A DNA stretch of 64,000 nucleotides, taken from contig NZ_JAKZKS010000001.1 of NCBI RefSeq assembly GCF_022808615.1, positions 248,001 to 312,000 on the forward strand, read 5' to 3'. Made by a program: the position numbers and the translations under genes. The first letter of the stretch is position 1. Each line of letters starts with the position of its first letter. Under the pieces are notes generated by a model. The model worked only from the letters and a program-made list of their open reading frames with translations. It was not told where the DNA came from and did no database searches. Source of the stretch: Bacillus sp. FJAT-47783 (GTDB lineage: Bacteria > Bacillota > Bacilli > Bacillales > Aeribacillaceae). This document shows positions 49,503 to 60,238 of this stretch, piece by piece.

Positions 49503-50651
49503 TCATTTTTTCAGTTTGTTTAATTGATCTCCAATCATTTCTCCAAGTTGGAATCCTGCCTGCTCATCTTTCGGTTGATATTTTTGATAGTTATCAACTT
49601 CTTCTTTTGGACTTTCTTCTAATTCTTTCATACTTAAAGAAATGCGCTCATCTTCTTGATTAATATCTAGAACTTTTACTTTCACCTTTTCGCCTTCACT
49701 TAACACCTCATGCGGTGTTCCAATATGTTTATTGGAAATTTGTGAAATGTGTACAAGACCTTCTACACCAGGAAAAACTTCAACAAACGCCCCAAAGGAA
49801 ACAAGACGCTTTACCGTACCCTCTAAAACATCGCCAACTTTTACTTTTTCGGACACTTGAGCCCAAGGTCCAGGTAATGTTTCTTTAATGGATAACGAAA
49901 TTCGCTCATTATCACGATCAACGGATAAAACTTTCACTTTTACTTGTTGCCCTTCTGATACAACATCAGACGGTTTATCCACATGAGTATGTGAAAGCTG
50001 TGAAATATGAACGAGTCCATCAATTCCACCAATATCAACGAAAGCACCAAAATCAGCTATACGTTGTACCGTTCCATCTAATACATCACCTGGCTGAATA
50101 TTATTTAAAATATCTTGTCTTTTATCTGCTTGCTCTTTTTCAACTACAGCTCGGTGAGATAAGATCACACGGTTTTTCTCACGATCAAGTTCAACCACCA
50201 TTAAAGTTAATGTTTTTCCAAGATATTCAGAAAAGTCTTCCACGTAATGTGCTTCAACTAATGATGCTGGAATAAATCCTCGTACTCCTAAATCAACAAC
50301 TAAACCGCCTTTTACTACATCTTTTACTTCTGCTTCAAAAATTTCTTTTGATTCAAATTTTTCTTGAAGCTTCTCCCAAGCTTTGTCGGCATCCACTTTG
50401 CTTTTAGAAACGATGATGGCTTCATCCTCAACTTTCATTACTTTTAATTCAACTTCATCATTCTCTTTTACTACATCTGAAGCTTTTTCAATATGTAAGC
50501 TAGATAATTCGCTAATCGGGATAATACCTGGTAATTTACAGTTTTCAATTTCTACAATCACTTGCTTTTCTTCAACTTTTGCAACAGACCCTTTCACAAT
50601 GTCACCTACTTCAGGTGATTGAACTTCAATATGATTCATCTCTTCTACCAT
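49503..50651 (-). CDS. ypfD: S1 RNA-binding domain protein YpfD (RpsA-like)
   Basis: 382 residues from ATG after AAGGAGGT. Four tandem S1 domains; the third and fourth carry [20 protein letters not shown] and [20 protein letters not shown]. Homologue of ribosomal S1 but not essential in B. subtilis; probably RNA binding in translation. Nothing notable in 50652-50798. Confidence 0.94.
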   Translation of the reverse strand: MVEEMNHIEVQSPEVGDIVKGSVAKVEEKQVIVEIENCKLPGIIPISELSSLHIEKASDVVKENDEVELKVMKVEDEAIIVSKSKVDADKAWEKLQEKFESKEIFEAEVKDVVKGGLVVDLGVRGFIPASLVEAHYVEDFSEYLGKTLTLMVVELDREKNRVILSHRAVVEKEQADKRQDILNNIQPGDVLDGTVQRIADFGAFVDIGGIDGLVHISQLSHTHVDKPSDVVSEGQQVKVKVLSVDRDNERISLSIKETLPGPWAQVSEKVKVGDVLEGTVKRLVSFGAFVEVFPGVEGLVHISQISNKHIGTPHEVLSEGEKVKVKVLDINQEDERISLSMKELEESPKEEVDNYQKYQPKDEQAGFQLGEMIGDQLNKLKK

Positions 50652-50798
50652 TCCAATTACCTCCTTGGTCAAGCCCTATCAACTCAACATTAAAAGTTTA
50701 TGTAACATTCCATCTAGTAAGCATTGTTCTAAATAGAATGAAAAATACCTCTTTTTAATAACTTCTAACAAATAGCACCTTTTGTCAAGTCATACCTT

Positions 50799-51392
50799 CT
50801 ATGAACGTTGATGATTTTCTAATAAGTTTCGAATTTCATTCATAATAATTTCTGTTGCTTGTTCAGCTGATACTTTTTGTTCACGATATTGAGTGAAGTC
50901 TACCGGTTTTCCATAAACGATTTTCAATTTTTTGAACGGCTTATAAGGACCAATAATTGCACAAGGTACAATATGAGCATTTGAACGAAGAGCAAAAAAG
51001 CCAGCTCCTTGCATTCCTTTCCTTAATTCACCTGTTTTACTGCGTGTTCCCTCGGGGAAAAGCCCTAGTACTTTCCCCTCTTTTAATATGTTTAACCCTT
51101 TGCGAATGGCATCCCGATCTGCCAAACCACGCTTAACGGGGAAAGCCCCTAAAGATGGAAGAATTCTTTTCAAAATAGGAACAGAAAAAAGTTCTTCTTT
51201 TGCCATAAAATGAACAGGTCTTGGTGCTGTAATCCCAACTGAAGGGGGATCGAAATTATCAATATGGTTCGTACATAATAACACCGCCCCCTCTTTTGGA
51301 AAATGCTCTACACCAATCACTTCGATTCGGTATAGCGGTTTAAAAACAGAATAAACAATTGATCTTGCAACATAATAAAACGATTTATTCAT
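50799..51392 (-). CDS. plsC: 1-acyl-sn-glycerol-3-phosphate acyltransferase
   Basis: 197 residues from ATG overlapping the cmk stop. HX4D motif [36 protein letters not shown] and CAIIGPYKP. Makes phosphatidic acid. Located between cmk and ypfD. Confidence 0.92.
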   Translation of the reverse strand: MNKSFYYVARSIVYSVFKPLYRIEVIGVEHFPKEGAVLLCTNHIDNFDPPSVGITAPRPVHFMAKEELFSVPILKRILPSLGAFPVKRGLADRDAIRKGLNILKEGKVLGLFPEGTRSKTGELRKGMQGAGFFALRSNAHIVPCAIIGPYKPFKKLKIVYGKPVDFTQYREQKVSAEQATEIIMNEIRNLLENHQRS

Positions 51393-52068
51393 CCTTATGA
51401 AGCCTTCCTTCAATTATGTCTTTGATCTTGTTCGCTACCTGTTCGATGGATAAAGAAGTTGTATCAATTTCAATGGCATCGTCCGCTTTTTTGAGAGGGG
51501 CTACCTCTCGTTCGGAATCAATCTTATCTCGCTTTCGAATATCTTCTTTTAATTGCTCTAAGTCCGACTCGAATCCTTTTCGAATATTTTCTTCATAACG
51601 TCTTTTCGCCCGCTCCTCGACAGAAGCTTTTAAAAACACTTTTACTTCAGCTTGTGGTAATACGTGTGTACCAATATCACGCCCATCCATGACTACACCA
51701 CCACCTACAGCCATCTCGCGTTGACGATAGACCATTTCTTCACGTACCTTCAGGTGTTTCGCAATGATCGATACATTGTTCGTTACCTCATTGGAGCGAA
51801 TAATTTCTGTCACATCTTCACCGTTTACAAGAACTTTTTGACCGTTCTCATCAGGTGTTAATTCAATTCGAAGGGAAGATAATAAGGTTGATACATCATT
51901 TTCATCTTCAATATTTACTTCATTTTTTAAAGATGCATACGTTAAAGCACGATACATCGCGCCAGTATCAATATAAATATAAGATAAATCTTTCGCTACT
52001 ATTTTTGCAACAGTACTCTTTCCTGCCGCAGCAGGTCCATCTATTGCAATCGAGATTTTCTCCTTCAT
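51385..52068 (-). CDS. cmk: Cytidylate kinase
   Basis: 227 residues. P-loop [46 protein letters not shown] and [14 protein letters not shown]. Phosphorylates CMP/dCMP. TTGCCA, 17 bases and TTAATA upstream may be a promoter. Confidence 0.95.
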   Translation of the reverse strand: MKEKISIAIDGPAAAGKSTVAKIVAKDLSYIYIDTGAMYRALTYASLKNEVNIEDENDVSTLLSSLRIELTPDENGQKVLVNGEDVTEIIRSNEVTNNVSIIAKHLKVREEMVYRQREMAVGGGVVMDGRDIGTHVLPQAEVKVFLKASVEERAKRRYEENIRKGFESDLEQLKEDIRKRDKIDSEREVAPLKKADDAIEIDTTSLSIEQVANKIKDIIEGRLHKDE

Positions 52069-52235
52069 AGTTCCTCCTCATTTACTGCAAATTTACATGA
52101 CTTATGTTTTTTCTATTAACAAAAGGTATCGTTCATTTCCTTTGCACCTCATATATTAATATGCTTTAATCAGAAATGGCAATAAGGTGATGGAAAGTCA
52201 ACACATTCAAATATTCAGAAGTTGACACCCGTGTT

Positions 52236-52427
52236 TCACTTTACGTGAGATGGTTTAGTTAATGTTTCAATCCATTCGTTAATGGACATTTTGCCAACTC
52301 CTTCGTATTGAATAACCTTCGATAAATAAGGTCGAACGGAATCTTGATGCATAAATGCTTGTGCCATAAGGAGAAGAAAAAGGTGAATAAGCAGTAATTT
52401 CATTAAGATTTTTTCAAAACGTTTCAT
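52236..52427 (-). CDS. ypfB: YpfB, DUF5359 small membrane protein
   Basis: 63 residues with one transmembrane helix (ILMKLLLIHLFLLLMAQAFM) followed by VRPYLSKVIQYEGV. Sits between cmk and ypfA as in B. subtilis; function unknown. Confidence 0.75.
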   Translation of the reverse strand: MKRFEKILMKLLLIHLFLLLMAQAFMHQDSVRPYLSKVIQYEGVGKMSINEWIETLTKPSHVK

Positions 52428-52480
52428 GTTAAATCTTTCCTATCGTTTTTACTACCTATTATGTTGGAATTTCTTCCCCA

Positions 52481-53137
52481 CTATTCAATTATCCCTTGCT
52501 TTTTTTGTTGCAATTGGGTTTCAAAACAAAATCTCATAATCTTTTGCTGACTTTTTTTATCAAGCTCTAAAAACTGTAAGGAAGCAATTCGTTGTTGATG
52601 GTCCCTTTCATCTATTCTCACTACATGTGCTAAAACTTGTAAATATTCGATGGAGCCATCTTGAAAAGGTAAAACAAGCCAAAGCTTTACATCAATACCC
52701 TGAATCAAGTCAGCCTGTTCGGGTATAAAAATTGCGACTCCACCGCCACTAATATTATCAGTAATGGTTGTAAAGCCTTCAAATTCATTATTGATTGAAT
52801 GTACTGCTACATCATTACGTGTATCAATTCGGACAAACTGCCGCCTTTGAATATGCTTTACTTCATGTTCTTTCGGTTCCTTTAAAATAATCATTGGAAT
52901 ATTTTCTTTTTTCTTCCCAATAACGAATGTCTTAAAGCGAAAGACTTGGTTATTTTCTGTAATAAATGTAGCTAATAATTCTGTTCCTATATGTAAAAAC
53001 GCTGTTCTCCCCGTATCTTCATTAATCGGGAAGTTAATAAGCAGCCTATCTTCTTCCCGATCTAGTAATTTACAGCGAAGAAGTTGTTTTTTACTTGATA
53101 ATACTTCAAGTGTCATGACACTCCCGATGCTTAACAT
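52481..53137 (-). CDS. ypfA: PilZ-domain c-di-GMP-binding flagellar brake protein
   Basis: 218 residues. N-terminal YcgR-like domain, then PilZ with RRQFVRID (RxxxR) and DNISGGGVAIFI (D/NxSxxG), the c-di-GMP contact motifs. In B. subtilis this protein (MotI/DgrA) clutches the stator when c-di-GMP is high. Confidence 0.93.
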   Translation of the reverse strand: MLSIGSVMTLEVLSSKKQLLRCKLLDREEDRLLINFPINEDTGRTAFLHIGTELLATFITENNQVFRFKTFVIGKKKENIPMIILKEPKEHEVKHIQRRQFVRIDTRNDVAVHSINNEFEGFTTITDNISGGGVAIFIPEQADLIQGIDVKLWLVLPFQDGSIEYLQVLAHVVRIDERDHQQRIASLQFLELDKKSQQKIMRFCFETQLQQKKQGIIE

Positions 53138-53205
53138 ACAAAATCACTCTTTCATTTATACATCCTTATAATTCCACTCTATTCTATTAAATCATGGAAT
53201 GAAAA

Positions 53206-53234
53206 AAAGGAAAAGCCTTTCGTGCTTTTCCTTT
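53206..53234 (-). terminator. sleB-ypeB terminator
   Basis: AAAGGAAAAGC and GCTTTTCCTTT form an 11-bp stem with a T run on the minus strand. Confidence 0.8.
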
Positions 53235-53251
53235 CAATTCCTTTGTATTCT

Positions 53252-54595
53252 TTACATTTCCTTAAAGATTGGTTCGGCATTTTTTAATTTTTCAACTTTC
53301 TCTTCCGTTCCATCTGTTGCATTAATAAAAATTCGATACGTATCATCATTTATCGTTCCTAAAAATTCGTAACAGAGCACTTCTTCCCCAAGATCATTTG
53401 TAATCACAGCTAAACGCTCATCTTGAATGTGAACATTTGAATTAATCTCTTTCCGAGCTTTATCCTTTGAGATGCTTGGTTTTGGAATCACACGTTCTTT
53501 ATTCGCTACTAAATAGTCACGTCCAGAATATCCGATAATTTCACCATTATCTAAGGCTACTTTCATTCGTATCGAATTCGGATATAACCTGACCCCATCT
53601 TGAACGGTTACAAACGTAAAAACACCTACATGATCATATTGAGCACTTTCAAATAGTTCAAGGCCTGTAAACCGGTGTTTTTTTAAAAATTCAAGCGCAT
53701 GATTGGATGCTTCATTTAAACTAATTTTTTGTTCCTTGATGTCTCGATTGTGTAATAAGTAAATAGGAAATCCACCTTTTTTCGTAATATCCATATATAA
53801 ATCATGTTTATCTTCTTTATCGTGCATCGTAACACTATAAAATTCAAAAGAAGACCCTTTTCCACTTTCCGTTATATGGATTCGATCTACATTATTAGGA
53901 GCAAATTGAGCGGCGATTTTTTTCACCTCTTCTTTTGATATTGTTTTTCCCTTCAAATGGTCAAAGGTGTTCTTTGACTTTTGCATGGACGTCATCGTAG
54001 GACCGAAGTTGGATTCAGAATAAGCTTCAACATTTTTTTCTACCGTTTTCAGCCCATCAATAATTGTATTATCCATTTGTTTCTGCCCAGAAGCTAAAGC
54101 CAATTCTACATCCATCCAACGTAAGTTGTTTTCTAATACGAGATGCTGTACTTTTCGTAATTCGTTTTGAATTTCAGCGGCTTGTTTATATAAAGTATTT
54201 AACGTTTTATATTCTTCTTCTGTCAATGGTTTTTTCGATAAATCTCTTACAGCTGTTCGGTAGCTAAATGTACCGATATCTGATAAAAATTCTTCTGTTT
54301 TATTAAATGGTAATAATGTTAACGGAAGTTGTCCTACATCACTATGGGCTTCAGACGTAATACGCCAAACGTCTGCTAATGCTGGAGATAAGGAATTTCG
54401 AGAATTCATGGCAAGAGTTGTACCGATTTTGTCATGTAATTGATCAATTTGATACGTTAAATCATGAAATGCTCGCTGATAGTTATTTTCAGCTTGTATA
54501 AGGACTGCATTTTTCTCTTGATGTTCTTTGTATCCCCAATAACCCGTTCCAACAAGCGCAACTGTTAAAATCGCAATAGCTATTCCACGTATCAT
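53252..54595 (-). CDS. ypeB: Spore germination protein YpeB
   Basis: 447 residues with an N-terminal membrane anchor (GIAIAILTVALVGTGYWGY) and a long extracytoplasmic region ending in PepSY-type domains. Needed to place and stabilise SleB in the spore. It follows sleB by 16 bases. Confidence 0.94.
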   Translation of the reverse strand: MIRGIAIAILTVALVGTGYWGYKEHQEKNAVLIQAENNYQRAFHDLTYQIDQLHDKIGTTLAMNSRNSLSPALADVWRITSEAHSDVGQLPLTLLPFNKTEEFLSDIGTFSYRTAVRDLSKKPLTEEEYKTLNTLYKQAAEIQNELRKVQHLVLENNLRWMDVELALASGQKQMDNTIIDGLKTVEKNVEAYSESNFGPTMTSMQKSKNTFDHLKGKTISKEEVKKIAAQFAPNNVDRIHITESGKGSSFEFYSVTMHDKEDKHDLYMDITKKGGFPIYLLHNRDIKEQKISLNEASNHALEFLKKHRFTGLELFESAQYDHVGVFTFVTVQDGVRLYPNSIRMKVALDNGEIIGYSGRDYLVANKERVIPKPSISKDKARKEINSNVHIQDERLAVITNDLGEEVLCYEFLGTINDDTYRIFINATDGTEEKVEKLKNAEPIFKEM

Positions 54596-54610
54596 GTTAT
54601 ACCACCTCTC

Positions 54611-55591
54611 TTATTCACAGAAAATATGTTTTCCGATTTGCTTAATTTGTGGCCGTGTCCAAATCCATGCACTCGTTGCTGTATTCGGGTTAAAATAATA
54701 CATAGCATTTTCAGTTGGATCCCATCCATTCATAGCATCTAATACAGCTTTTTTAGCTGTTTCATTCGGTGTTAACCAAATTTGACCATCAGCAACCGCT
54801 GTAAACGCACCAGGTTCAAAAATGACACCAGAAACTGTATTTGGAAAAGAAGGACTTTCAATTCGATTTAAAATAACCGCTGCTACAGCAACCTGACCGA
54901 TATATGGTTCACCTCTTGCTTCTCCATAAACAGCATTTGCCATTAATTGTAAGTCATTTTGAGAAAATCCACTCGGCATATTCACGGCTGTCGGTTGACT
55001 TTTCTTTTCATTCGCCGTTTGTTGTTGCTGTTTTTTCGGTTGCTGTTTCTGCTTTTTAGGTTGTGGATCTTGTTGCTGCTTTTTTGGCTTAGGATCTTGC
55101 TTGTCTGTTTGTTCCGTTTGTTTTGGCGCTTTCGCTCTTTTTCGTTTCGCTTCTACCTGTTGTCTAAACTTCGCCCTCATTGCTTCTGATGGACCCGTTT
55201 GAATATCTAAAGGTACGCCTCCGTAATGAGAAAAATCCTTCCCTTGCTTCAACTGTTGCATAACGAAGTCACGGTAATATTTAGTTGATCGTTTCAGCAT
55301 ATTTTTTGTTTCTTCTCCAACTAAACCGTCAACCTCTTTTAATCCGAAGTCATGTTGGAAATTACGAACAGACCAATACGTTCCCCAACCATACACACCA
55401 TCAATTTTCCCATGATAATATCCGTTATATTGAAGCCTTGCTTGTAATTCAATGACATCATCCCCTACAGCTCCACGCTGGATGACTTGATTAGAAAATG
55501 CTTCCGTATTCTTTGTATTCATTGTAAAAATCATACCAATTAAGAAAAAAGCGAACGTTATGAGCAGGAACTCCCTCATTCTTCTCATCAT
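54611..55591 (-). CDS. sleB: Spore cortex-lytic enzyme SleB
   Basis: 326 residues: signal segment (FLLITFAFFLIGMIFTM), peptidoglycan-binding domain (VGDDVIELQARLQYNGYYHG), a Lys/Gln/Pro-rich linker at about 148-195, and a C-terminal Hydrolase_2 lytic transglycosylase domain (LMANAVYGEARGEPYIGQVA with its glutamate, AVILNRIES, FNPNTATSAWIW). Lyses muramic-lactam cortex at germination. The linker is unusually long. Confidence 0.94.
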   Translation of the reverse strand: MMRRMREFLLITFAFFLIGMIFTMNTKNTEAFSNQVIQRGAVGDDVIELQARLQYNGYYHGKIDGVYGWGTYWSVRNFQHDFGLKEVDGLVGEETKNMLKRSTKYYRDFVMQQLKQGKDFSHYGGVPLDIQTGPSEAMRAKFRQQVEAKRKRAKAPKQTEQTDKQDPKPKKQQQDPQPKKQKQQPKKQQQQTANEKKSQPTAVNMPSGFSQNDLQLMANAVYGEARGEPYIGQVAVAAVILNRIESPSFPNTVSGVIFEPGAFTAVADGQIWLTPNETAKKAVLDAMNGWDPTENAMYYFNPNTATSAWIWTRPQIKQIGKHIFCE

Positions 55592-55698
55592 GTTGCCTCC
55601 TAACTAAATCTTCTTACATGTATTTTTTGTAGAGTTTGGTATTTTATACAGGGGTCAGACGCTTGGTAAATGTTGGAGGGTATGATTAAATCCAAAAA

Positions 55699-55729
55699 AA
55701 ATTCCCCTTTCTTTACAAAAGGGGAATTT
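55699..55729 (-). terminator. prsW terminator
   Basis: AAATTCCCCTTT and AAAGGGGAATTT, 12-bp stem, T run on the minus strand. Confidence 0.8.
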
Positions 55730-55742
55730 CTTATCATTCAAG

Positions 55743-56411
55743 TTATCCAGAAATCGTTTCGATACGTTTTTTATGAATCATTCTCGCCTTTTTTGCTTTA
55801 TGAAGTCCGAACGCCCATAAAAAAACCATAAACAACGTGACCCACAATCTCCAATCTTCATATGTTAAAATAATAAAGTCATACATTCCATGTAATAGAA
55901 ACGGTATGATAAGCGATAATAATAACCATTTCGCTTGTTGATTCGATGAAAATTTTCCTTTTCCGAAATAATACCCCATCAACACACCAAACAGCGCATG
56001 GCTAGATACAGGTAATAATGCACGAGCTAGTGCGAACTCGACACCATTCGCAATAAGGTATAAAATATTTTCAAGTGTTGCGAACCCTAAAGATACGGAA
56101 GCTCCGTACACAATTCCATCATAATGTTCATCAAAATGAAAATGTGAATAAATAGTAAAATAAAAGATGAACCATTTAAAAAACTCTTCTAGTAATCCAG
56201 ATGAAATGTATGCTTTTAACAACGGGGAGGTAATAATCCCTTCTACCTCCAAAACATATTGAATAAACATGATGGGAAACACTAAAAGGGCCCCCATAAT
56301 AAATGCACGTAATACGAAGGAAAGTGGTTCCATTTCATATTGATCTTTTAAATAAAAGTATGAAAGGATGGCCAATCCTGGAGCAATCCCAGCCGAAATG
56401 ATACCGAACAT
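55743..56411 (-). CDS. prsW: Intramembrane protease PrsW
   Basis: 222 residues, about eight hydrophobic segments. Family motifs [15 protein letters not shown] (EExxK), [20 protein letters not shown] and [17 protein letters not shown]. In B. subtilis it begins cleavage of anti-sigma factor RsiW. Confidence 0.93.
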   Translation of the reverse strand: MFGIISAGIAPGLAILSYFYLKDQYEMEPLSFVLRAFIMGALLVFPIMFIQYVLEVEGIITSPLLKAYISSGLLEEFFKWFIFYFTIYSHFHFDEHYDGIVYGASVSLGFATLENILYLIANGVEFALARALLPVSSHALFGVLMGYYFGKGKFSSNQQAKWLLLSLIIPFLLHGMYDFIILTYEDWRLWVTLFMVFLWAFGLHKAKKARMIHKKRIETISG

Positions 56412-56494
56412 TCGTGCGCCTCATTTCTCCGTTAATCTAGTTAAATGGTAACACGTAAAAGAGAAATTGAAAATCGCTAAAGTGAAACTTCTCA

Positions 56495-56522
56495 TTGTGT
56501 GTCAGTTTAGATTTGGTAAAAT
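56495..56522 (+). promoter_or_regulatory. Promoter of asparaginase gene
   Basis: TTGTGT (56495-56500), 16-base spacer, extended -10 TGGTAAAAT (hexamer 56517-56522), about 40 bases before the ATG. Confidence 0.55.
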
Positions 56523-56561
56523 AGAAACGATTCATCATCATCTGCTTTAGGAGGTATTTTC

Positions 56562-57527
56562 ATGAAAAAAATTTTAGTTATACATACTGGTGGGACGATA
56601 TCTATGCAAGAAGATGCTTCATCAGGTGAAGTAAAGCCTGGCGATACGCATCCTCTATCTGACCAGCATTTACCTATTGAAAATGTATCAATTGCCGTTA
56701 AAGAATTATTCCATCTTCCCTCTCCCCATATAACACCAAGAGAAATGCTTGTTATTAAAGAAACAATTGAAAGCGAATACGAGCATAACAAAATAGATGG
56801 GATTGTCATTACCCATGGAACAGATACATTAGAGGAAACAGCATACTTTTTGGATTTAACATTACAAATTCCTATTCCTGTTGTCGTTACAGGTGCGATG
56901 AGGTCGAGTAATGAAATAGGATCAGACGGTCTATATAACTTAATTTCTTCCATTAAAGTAGCCAGTTGCGAGGAAGCCAAAGGTTTAGGTGTGTTAGTCG
57001 TGATGAACGATGAAATCCATACGGCTAAAAATGTGACAAAAACACATACGAGCAATATCGCGACATTTCAAAGCCCACAATATGGACCGCTTGGGATTGT
57101 GAATAAACGAAACATTTCTTTCCATCATAAACCGATTACGAAAGAATCGTACCCAATTTGCAAATTAACAAAAAACGTCGTATTACTAAAAGCTTACGCT
57201 GGAATGGATGAAAGCCTTATCGAAGCACTTACACCATTACATGTAGATGGCATTATTATTGAAGCTTTAGGACAAGGGAATCTCCCTCCGGCCATTGTTC
57301 CTCCACTATCTTCTTTTATAAAGAAAAAAGTTCCGATCGTCATTGTTTCCCGATGCTTCAACGGTATTGTTCAGGATGTATATGCTTACGAAGGCGGAGG
57401 CAAGCATTTAAAAGATTTAGGCGTTATTTTCAGCAATGGATTAAATGGTCAAAAAGCCCGTATTAAATTGATGATTGCATTAGAGACAACAAAAGATTTA
57501 CAAAAGATTAACGAATTGTTCTCATAA
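56562..57527 (+). CDS. ansA: Type I L-asparaginase
   Basis: 321 residues, plus strand. Catalytic threonines in VIHTGGTISMQ and ITHGTDTLEETAYFLDLT, with the GAMRSSNEIGSDG loop. Cytoplasmic: no signal peptide. Makes aspartate and ammonia. GGAGG precedes the ATG. Confidence 0.93.
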   Translation: MKKILVIHTGGTISMQEDASSGEVKPGDTHPLSDQHLPIENVSIAVKELFHLPSPHITPREMLVIKETIESEYEHNKIDGIVITHGTDTLEETAYFLDLTLQIPIPVVVTGAMRSSNEIGSDGLYNLISSIKVASCEEAKGLGVLVVMNDEIHTAKNVTKTHTSNIATFQSPQYGPLGIVNKRNISFHHKPITKESYPICKLTKNVVLLKAYAGMDESLIEALTPLHVDGIIIEALGQGNLPPAIVPPLSSFIKKKVPIVIVSRCFNGIVQDVYAYEGGGKHLKDLGVIFSNGLNGQKARIKLMIALETTKDLQKINELFS

Positions 57528-57531
57528 TGAA

Positions 57532-57555
57532 AGACACGGCGAAATCGTCGTGTCT
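57532..57555. terminator. Terminator after ansA
   Basis: AGACACGGCG, loop AAAT and CGTCGTGTCT (10 bp, one wobble), then CATTTT on the plus strand; it separates convergent ansA and ypdA. Confidence 0.7.
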
Positions 57556-57563
57556 CATTTTCA

Positions 57564-58544
57564 TTAATTTGAGTTTCGCAATCTATTTTGTAATGTTTTT
57601 GCAATCCGTTCGCCATGAAAACGTCCATTTTCAATAAAGATTTCATTCGCATTATTACCTGCTGCTATTACACCTGCAATGAAAATTCCTTCTACATTTG
57701 TTTCCATCGATTCTTCTGAATAGTAGGGACGTCCTGTTTCTTGATCAATCGATACATTCATTTTTTTCAAAAATTGATGATCAGGATGATACCCTGTCAT
57801 CGCAAAAACAAAGTCATTTCGAATTGTTTTTTCTTCTTCGCTATTTACAATATACGTTACGGTCTTTTCCGTTATTTCTTTTACAACCGCTTGGAATTCC
57901 ATTTTGATTCGTCCGCTTTTCACAAGTGAATCAAATTCAGGTAAGATCCACGGTTTAATGCTCGGAGAATAAGATGAACCGCGATAAAGAACCGTCACAT
58001 GAGCCCCTGCTTTTACTAATTCTAATGCGGCATCCACACTTGAATTTTTCCCGCCAATTACGACTACATGTTTATCAAAATATGGATGGGCTTCTTTAAA
58101 GTAATGTGAAACCTTTGGTAAGTCCTCACCAGGGACATTCATATAGTTAGGGTGATCATAATAACCGGTAGCTATGATTATATAGTTTGCTTGATATGTG
58201 TCTTTAGAAGTTGTCACGATAAATGTATTATCTTCTTGCTTTTCTACCTTTTCGACTTTTTCGAAAGCTTGAATTCGTAATTTCTTTCGTTTAACAACTT
58301 CTCTATAGTAAGCAAGCGCTTGATTCCGCACGGGTTTCCGATTTTCTGTAATAAAAGGGACGCCCCCAATTTCTAGCTTTTCACTAGAACTGAAAAATGT
58401 TTGATGTGTCGGATAATGATAAATTGCATTGACAATATTGCCTTTTTCAATCACAAGTGGTTTAAACCCGACTTCTTGTAGTTCAATTGCAGCTGATAGA
58501 CCGCATGGTCCTCCCCCGACAATAATGACTTCTTCCTGCTTCAT
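57564..58544 (-). CDS. ypdA: Bacillithiol disulfide reductase YpdA
   Basis: 326 residues from ATG after AAGGAG (a GTG 9 bases upstream overlaps the SD). Two-dinucleotide-binding fold: VIIVGGGPCGLSAAIEL for FAD and VVIGGKNSSVDAALELV for NADPH, plus ATGYYDHP and FIAGVIAAG. Family members reduce bacillithiol disulfide; fits with bshA/bshB1. Confidence 0.92.
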   Translation of the reverse strand: MKQEEVIIVGGGPCGLSAAIELQEVGFKPLVIEKGNIVNAIYHYPTHQTFFSSSEKLEIGGVPFITENRKPVRNQALAYYREVVKRKKLRIQAFEKVEKVEKQEDNTFIVTTSKDTYQANYIIIATGYYDHPNYMNVPGEDLPKVSHYFKEAHPYFDKHVVVIGGKNSSVDAALELVKAGAHVTVLYRGSSYSPSIKPWILPEFDSLVKSGRIKMEFQAVVKEITEKTVTYIVNSEEEKTIRNDFVFAMTGYHPDHQFLKKMNVSIDQETGRPYYSEESMETNVEGIFIAGVIAAGNNANEIFIENGRFHGERIAKTLQNRLRNSN

Positions 58545-58600
58545 GTATTCCACTCCTTATATGTTAAAAAACAGGGAAGAATCCCTATTTCCGTACAAAA

Positions 58601-58630
58601 AAAATCTCCTATCTTATGATAGGAGATTTT
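58601..58630 (-). terminator. gudB terminator
   Basis: AAAATCTCCTATC and GATAGGAGATTTT, 13-bp perfect stem with a T run on the minus strand. Confidence 0.85.
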
Positions 58631-58647
58631 CTGTATAGTTGCAAATA

Positions 58648-59904
58648 TTAAATCCAACCTCTAAAGCGAGATGCTTCCGCCATTTTACGCACTCCAACCA
58701 TGTAAGCGGCTAGTCGCATATCAACTCGGCGATTATGGGAAGTTTCATATACATTATTGAAAGCTTTCACCATTACTTTTTCAAGCTTTTCTTCAACTTC
58801 TTCTTCCGTCCAATAGTATCCTTGGTTATTTTGTACCCATTCGAAATATGAAACGGTTACCCCACCTGCACTAGCTAACACATCAGGAACGAGAAGAATG
58901 CCGCGATCAGAAAGAATTTGAGTTGCCGCTAAAGTCGTTGGTCCATTGGCTGCTTCAACTACAATGCTTGCGCGAATATTATGGGCATTTTCTTCTGTAA
59001 TTTGATTTTCAATTGCTGCAGGTACTAATATATCGCAATCTAATTCTAAAAGCTCTTTATTTGAAATTGTATCTTTAAACAGTTTCGTTACTGTTCCGAA
59101 ACTGTCACGACGATCTAATAAATAATCAATATCTAAACCATTCGGATCATGTAGGGCGCCATATGCATCGGAAATACCAATTATTTTTGCACCCGCATCA
59201 TGCATAAATTTTGCTAAATAGCTTCCTGCATTTCCGAAGCCTTGTACAACAACGCGTGCTCCTTCTAAAGAAATCCCTTTCTTTTTAGCAGCTTCACGAA
59301 TACAAATTGTAACCCCTTTAGCCGTAGCAGATTCACGGCCATGCGAACCACCAAGAACGAGCGGCTTTCCTGTAATAAATCCAGGAGAATTAAATTCATC
59401 AATTCGACTGTATTCGTCCATCATCCACGCCATAATTTGTGAATTGGTAAATACGTCTGGAGCCGGAATATCTTTCGTTGGCCCAACGATTTGACTAATT
59501 GCTCTTACATACCCCCGACTTAACCTTTCTAACTCTCGAAATGACATATCTCGCGGATCACAAACGATGCCGCCTTTTCCCCCACCGTATGGCAAATCAA
59601 CGATTCCACATTTTAGACTCATCCAAATAGAAAGCGCTTTAACTTCTTTTTCAGTAACACTTGGATGGAACCGTATACCTCCCTTTGTTGGTCCAACAGA
59701 ATCGTTATGTTGTGCCCGGTAGCCAGTGAAGACTTTTACAGAACCGTCGTCCATGCGTACAGGAATTTTCACAGTAAGCATCCGCATCGGTTCTTTTAAT
59801 AACTCGTACACCTCTTCGGGATACCCAAGCTTCTCTAACGCTCTATGTATCACCGTTTGTGTAGATTTTAGGACGTTATGTTTTTCATTACTTTCGGCTA
59901 CCAT
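58648..59904 (-). CDS. gudB: NAD-specific glutamate dehydrogenase
   Basis: 418 residues from ATG with AGGAGG 10 bases before. [35 protein letters not shown] (catalytic Lys) and [13 protein letters not shown] for NAD are intact. The reading [14 protein letters not shown] lacks the 9-bp duplication that inactivates GudB in B. subtilis 168, so it should be active. Confidence 0.95.
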   Translation of the reverse strand: MVAESNEKHNVLKSTQTVIHRALEKLGYPEEVYELLKEPMRMLTVKIPVRMDDGSVKVFTGYRAQHNDSVGPTKGGIRFHPSVTEKEVKALSIWMSLKCGIVDLPYGGGKGGIVCDPRDMSFRELERLSRGYVRAISQIVGPTKDIPAPDVFTNSQIMAWMMDEYSRIDEFNSPGFITGKPLVLGGSHGRESATAKGVTICIREAAKKKGISLEGARVVVQGFGNAGSYLAKFMHDAGAKIIGISDAYGALHDPNGLDIDYLLDRRDSFGTVTKLFKDTISNKELLELDCDILVPAAIENQITEENAHNIRASIVVEAANGPTTLAATQILSDRGILLVPDVLASAGGVTVSYFEWVQNNQGYYWTEEEVEEKLEKVMVKAFNNVYETSHNRRVDMRLAAYMVGVRKMAEASRFRGWI

Positions 59905-59968
59905 ACTATGTAAACCTCCTACTTTAATCATTCAATGGAAAGATGTATTGCTCCACCTTTCATGACAT

Positions 59969-59996
59969 AGTATACACCTTCCATAAATATATGCAA
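59969..59996 (-). promoter_or_regulatory. Promoter of gudB
   Basis: Minus-strand TTGCAT (59991-59996), 16-base spacer, TATACT (59969-59974), about 65 bases before the start. The gene-free 59905-60236 stretch otherwise holds the MITE-like element. Confidence 0.6.
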
Positions 59997-60108
59997 TATT
60001 AATTTCTTTGATTTAAATAATTTTTCCGAATCAATAGTAAGCGATTTCAACATTTGCTATGATAGTTTATATTATCTCTTAACGATAAAAGAACATTCAT
60101 TGAAATAC

Positions 60109-60238
60109 ATTAGGGACTGTCAAAAAAGTCCATATTCGAGTAGAATATACAAAAATGAAGACCTAAAGAATGCTGTAAAATCAACATTCTTTAGGTCTAT
60201 CTTTTTTAGATTTTGTAGCGTAACTACTATTAGCCCCT
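60109..60238. mobile_element. MITE-like element, copy 2, abutting mecB
   Basis: About 130 bases homologous to 48301-48433: left end TAGGGACTGTCAAAAAAGT, central hairpin AGACCTAAAGAATG / CATTCTTTAGGTCT with TCTTTTTT after it, and right end GTAACTACTATTAGCCCC. It overlaps the mecB stop TAG by two bases. No coding capacity. Confidence 0.65.

Noticed and set aside
56507-57055. 182-codon minus-strand frame opposite ansA
   Set aside because: Antisense shadow of a well supported asparaginase; no family match by eye.
58648-59904. Possible cryptic (inactive) gudB as in B. subtilis 168
   Set aside because: The tandem 9-bp duplication is absent and all catalytic motifs are intact.
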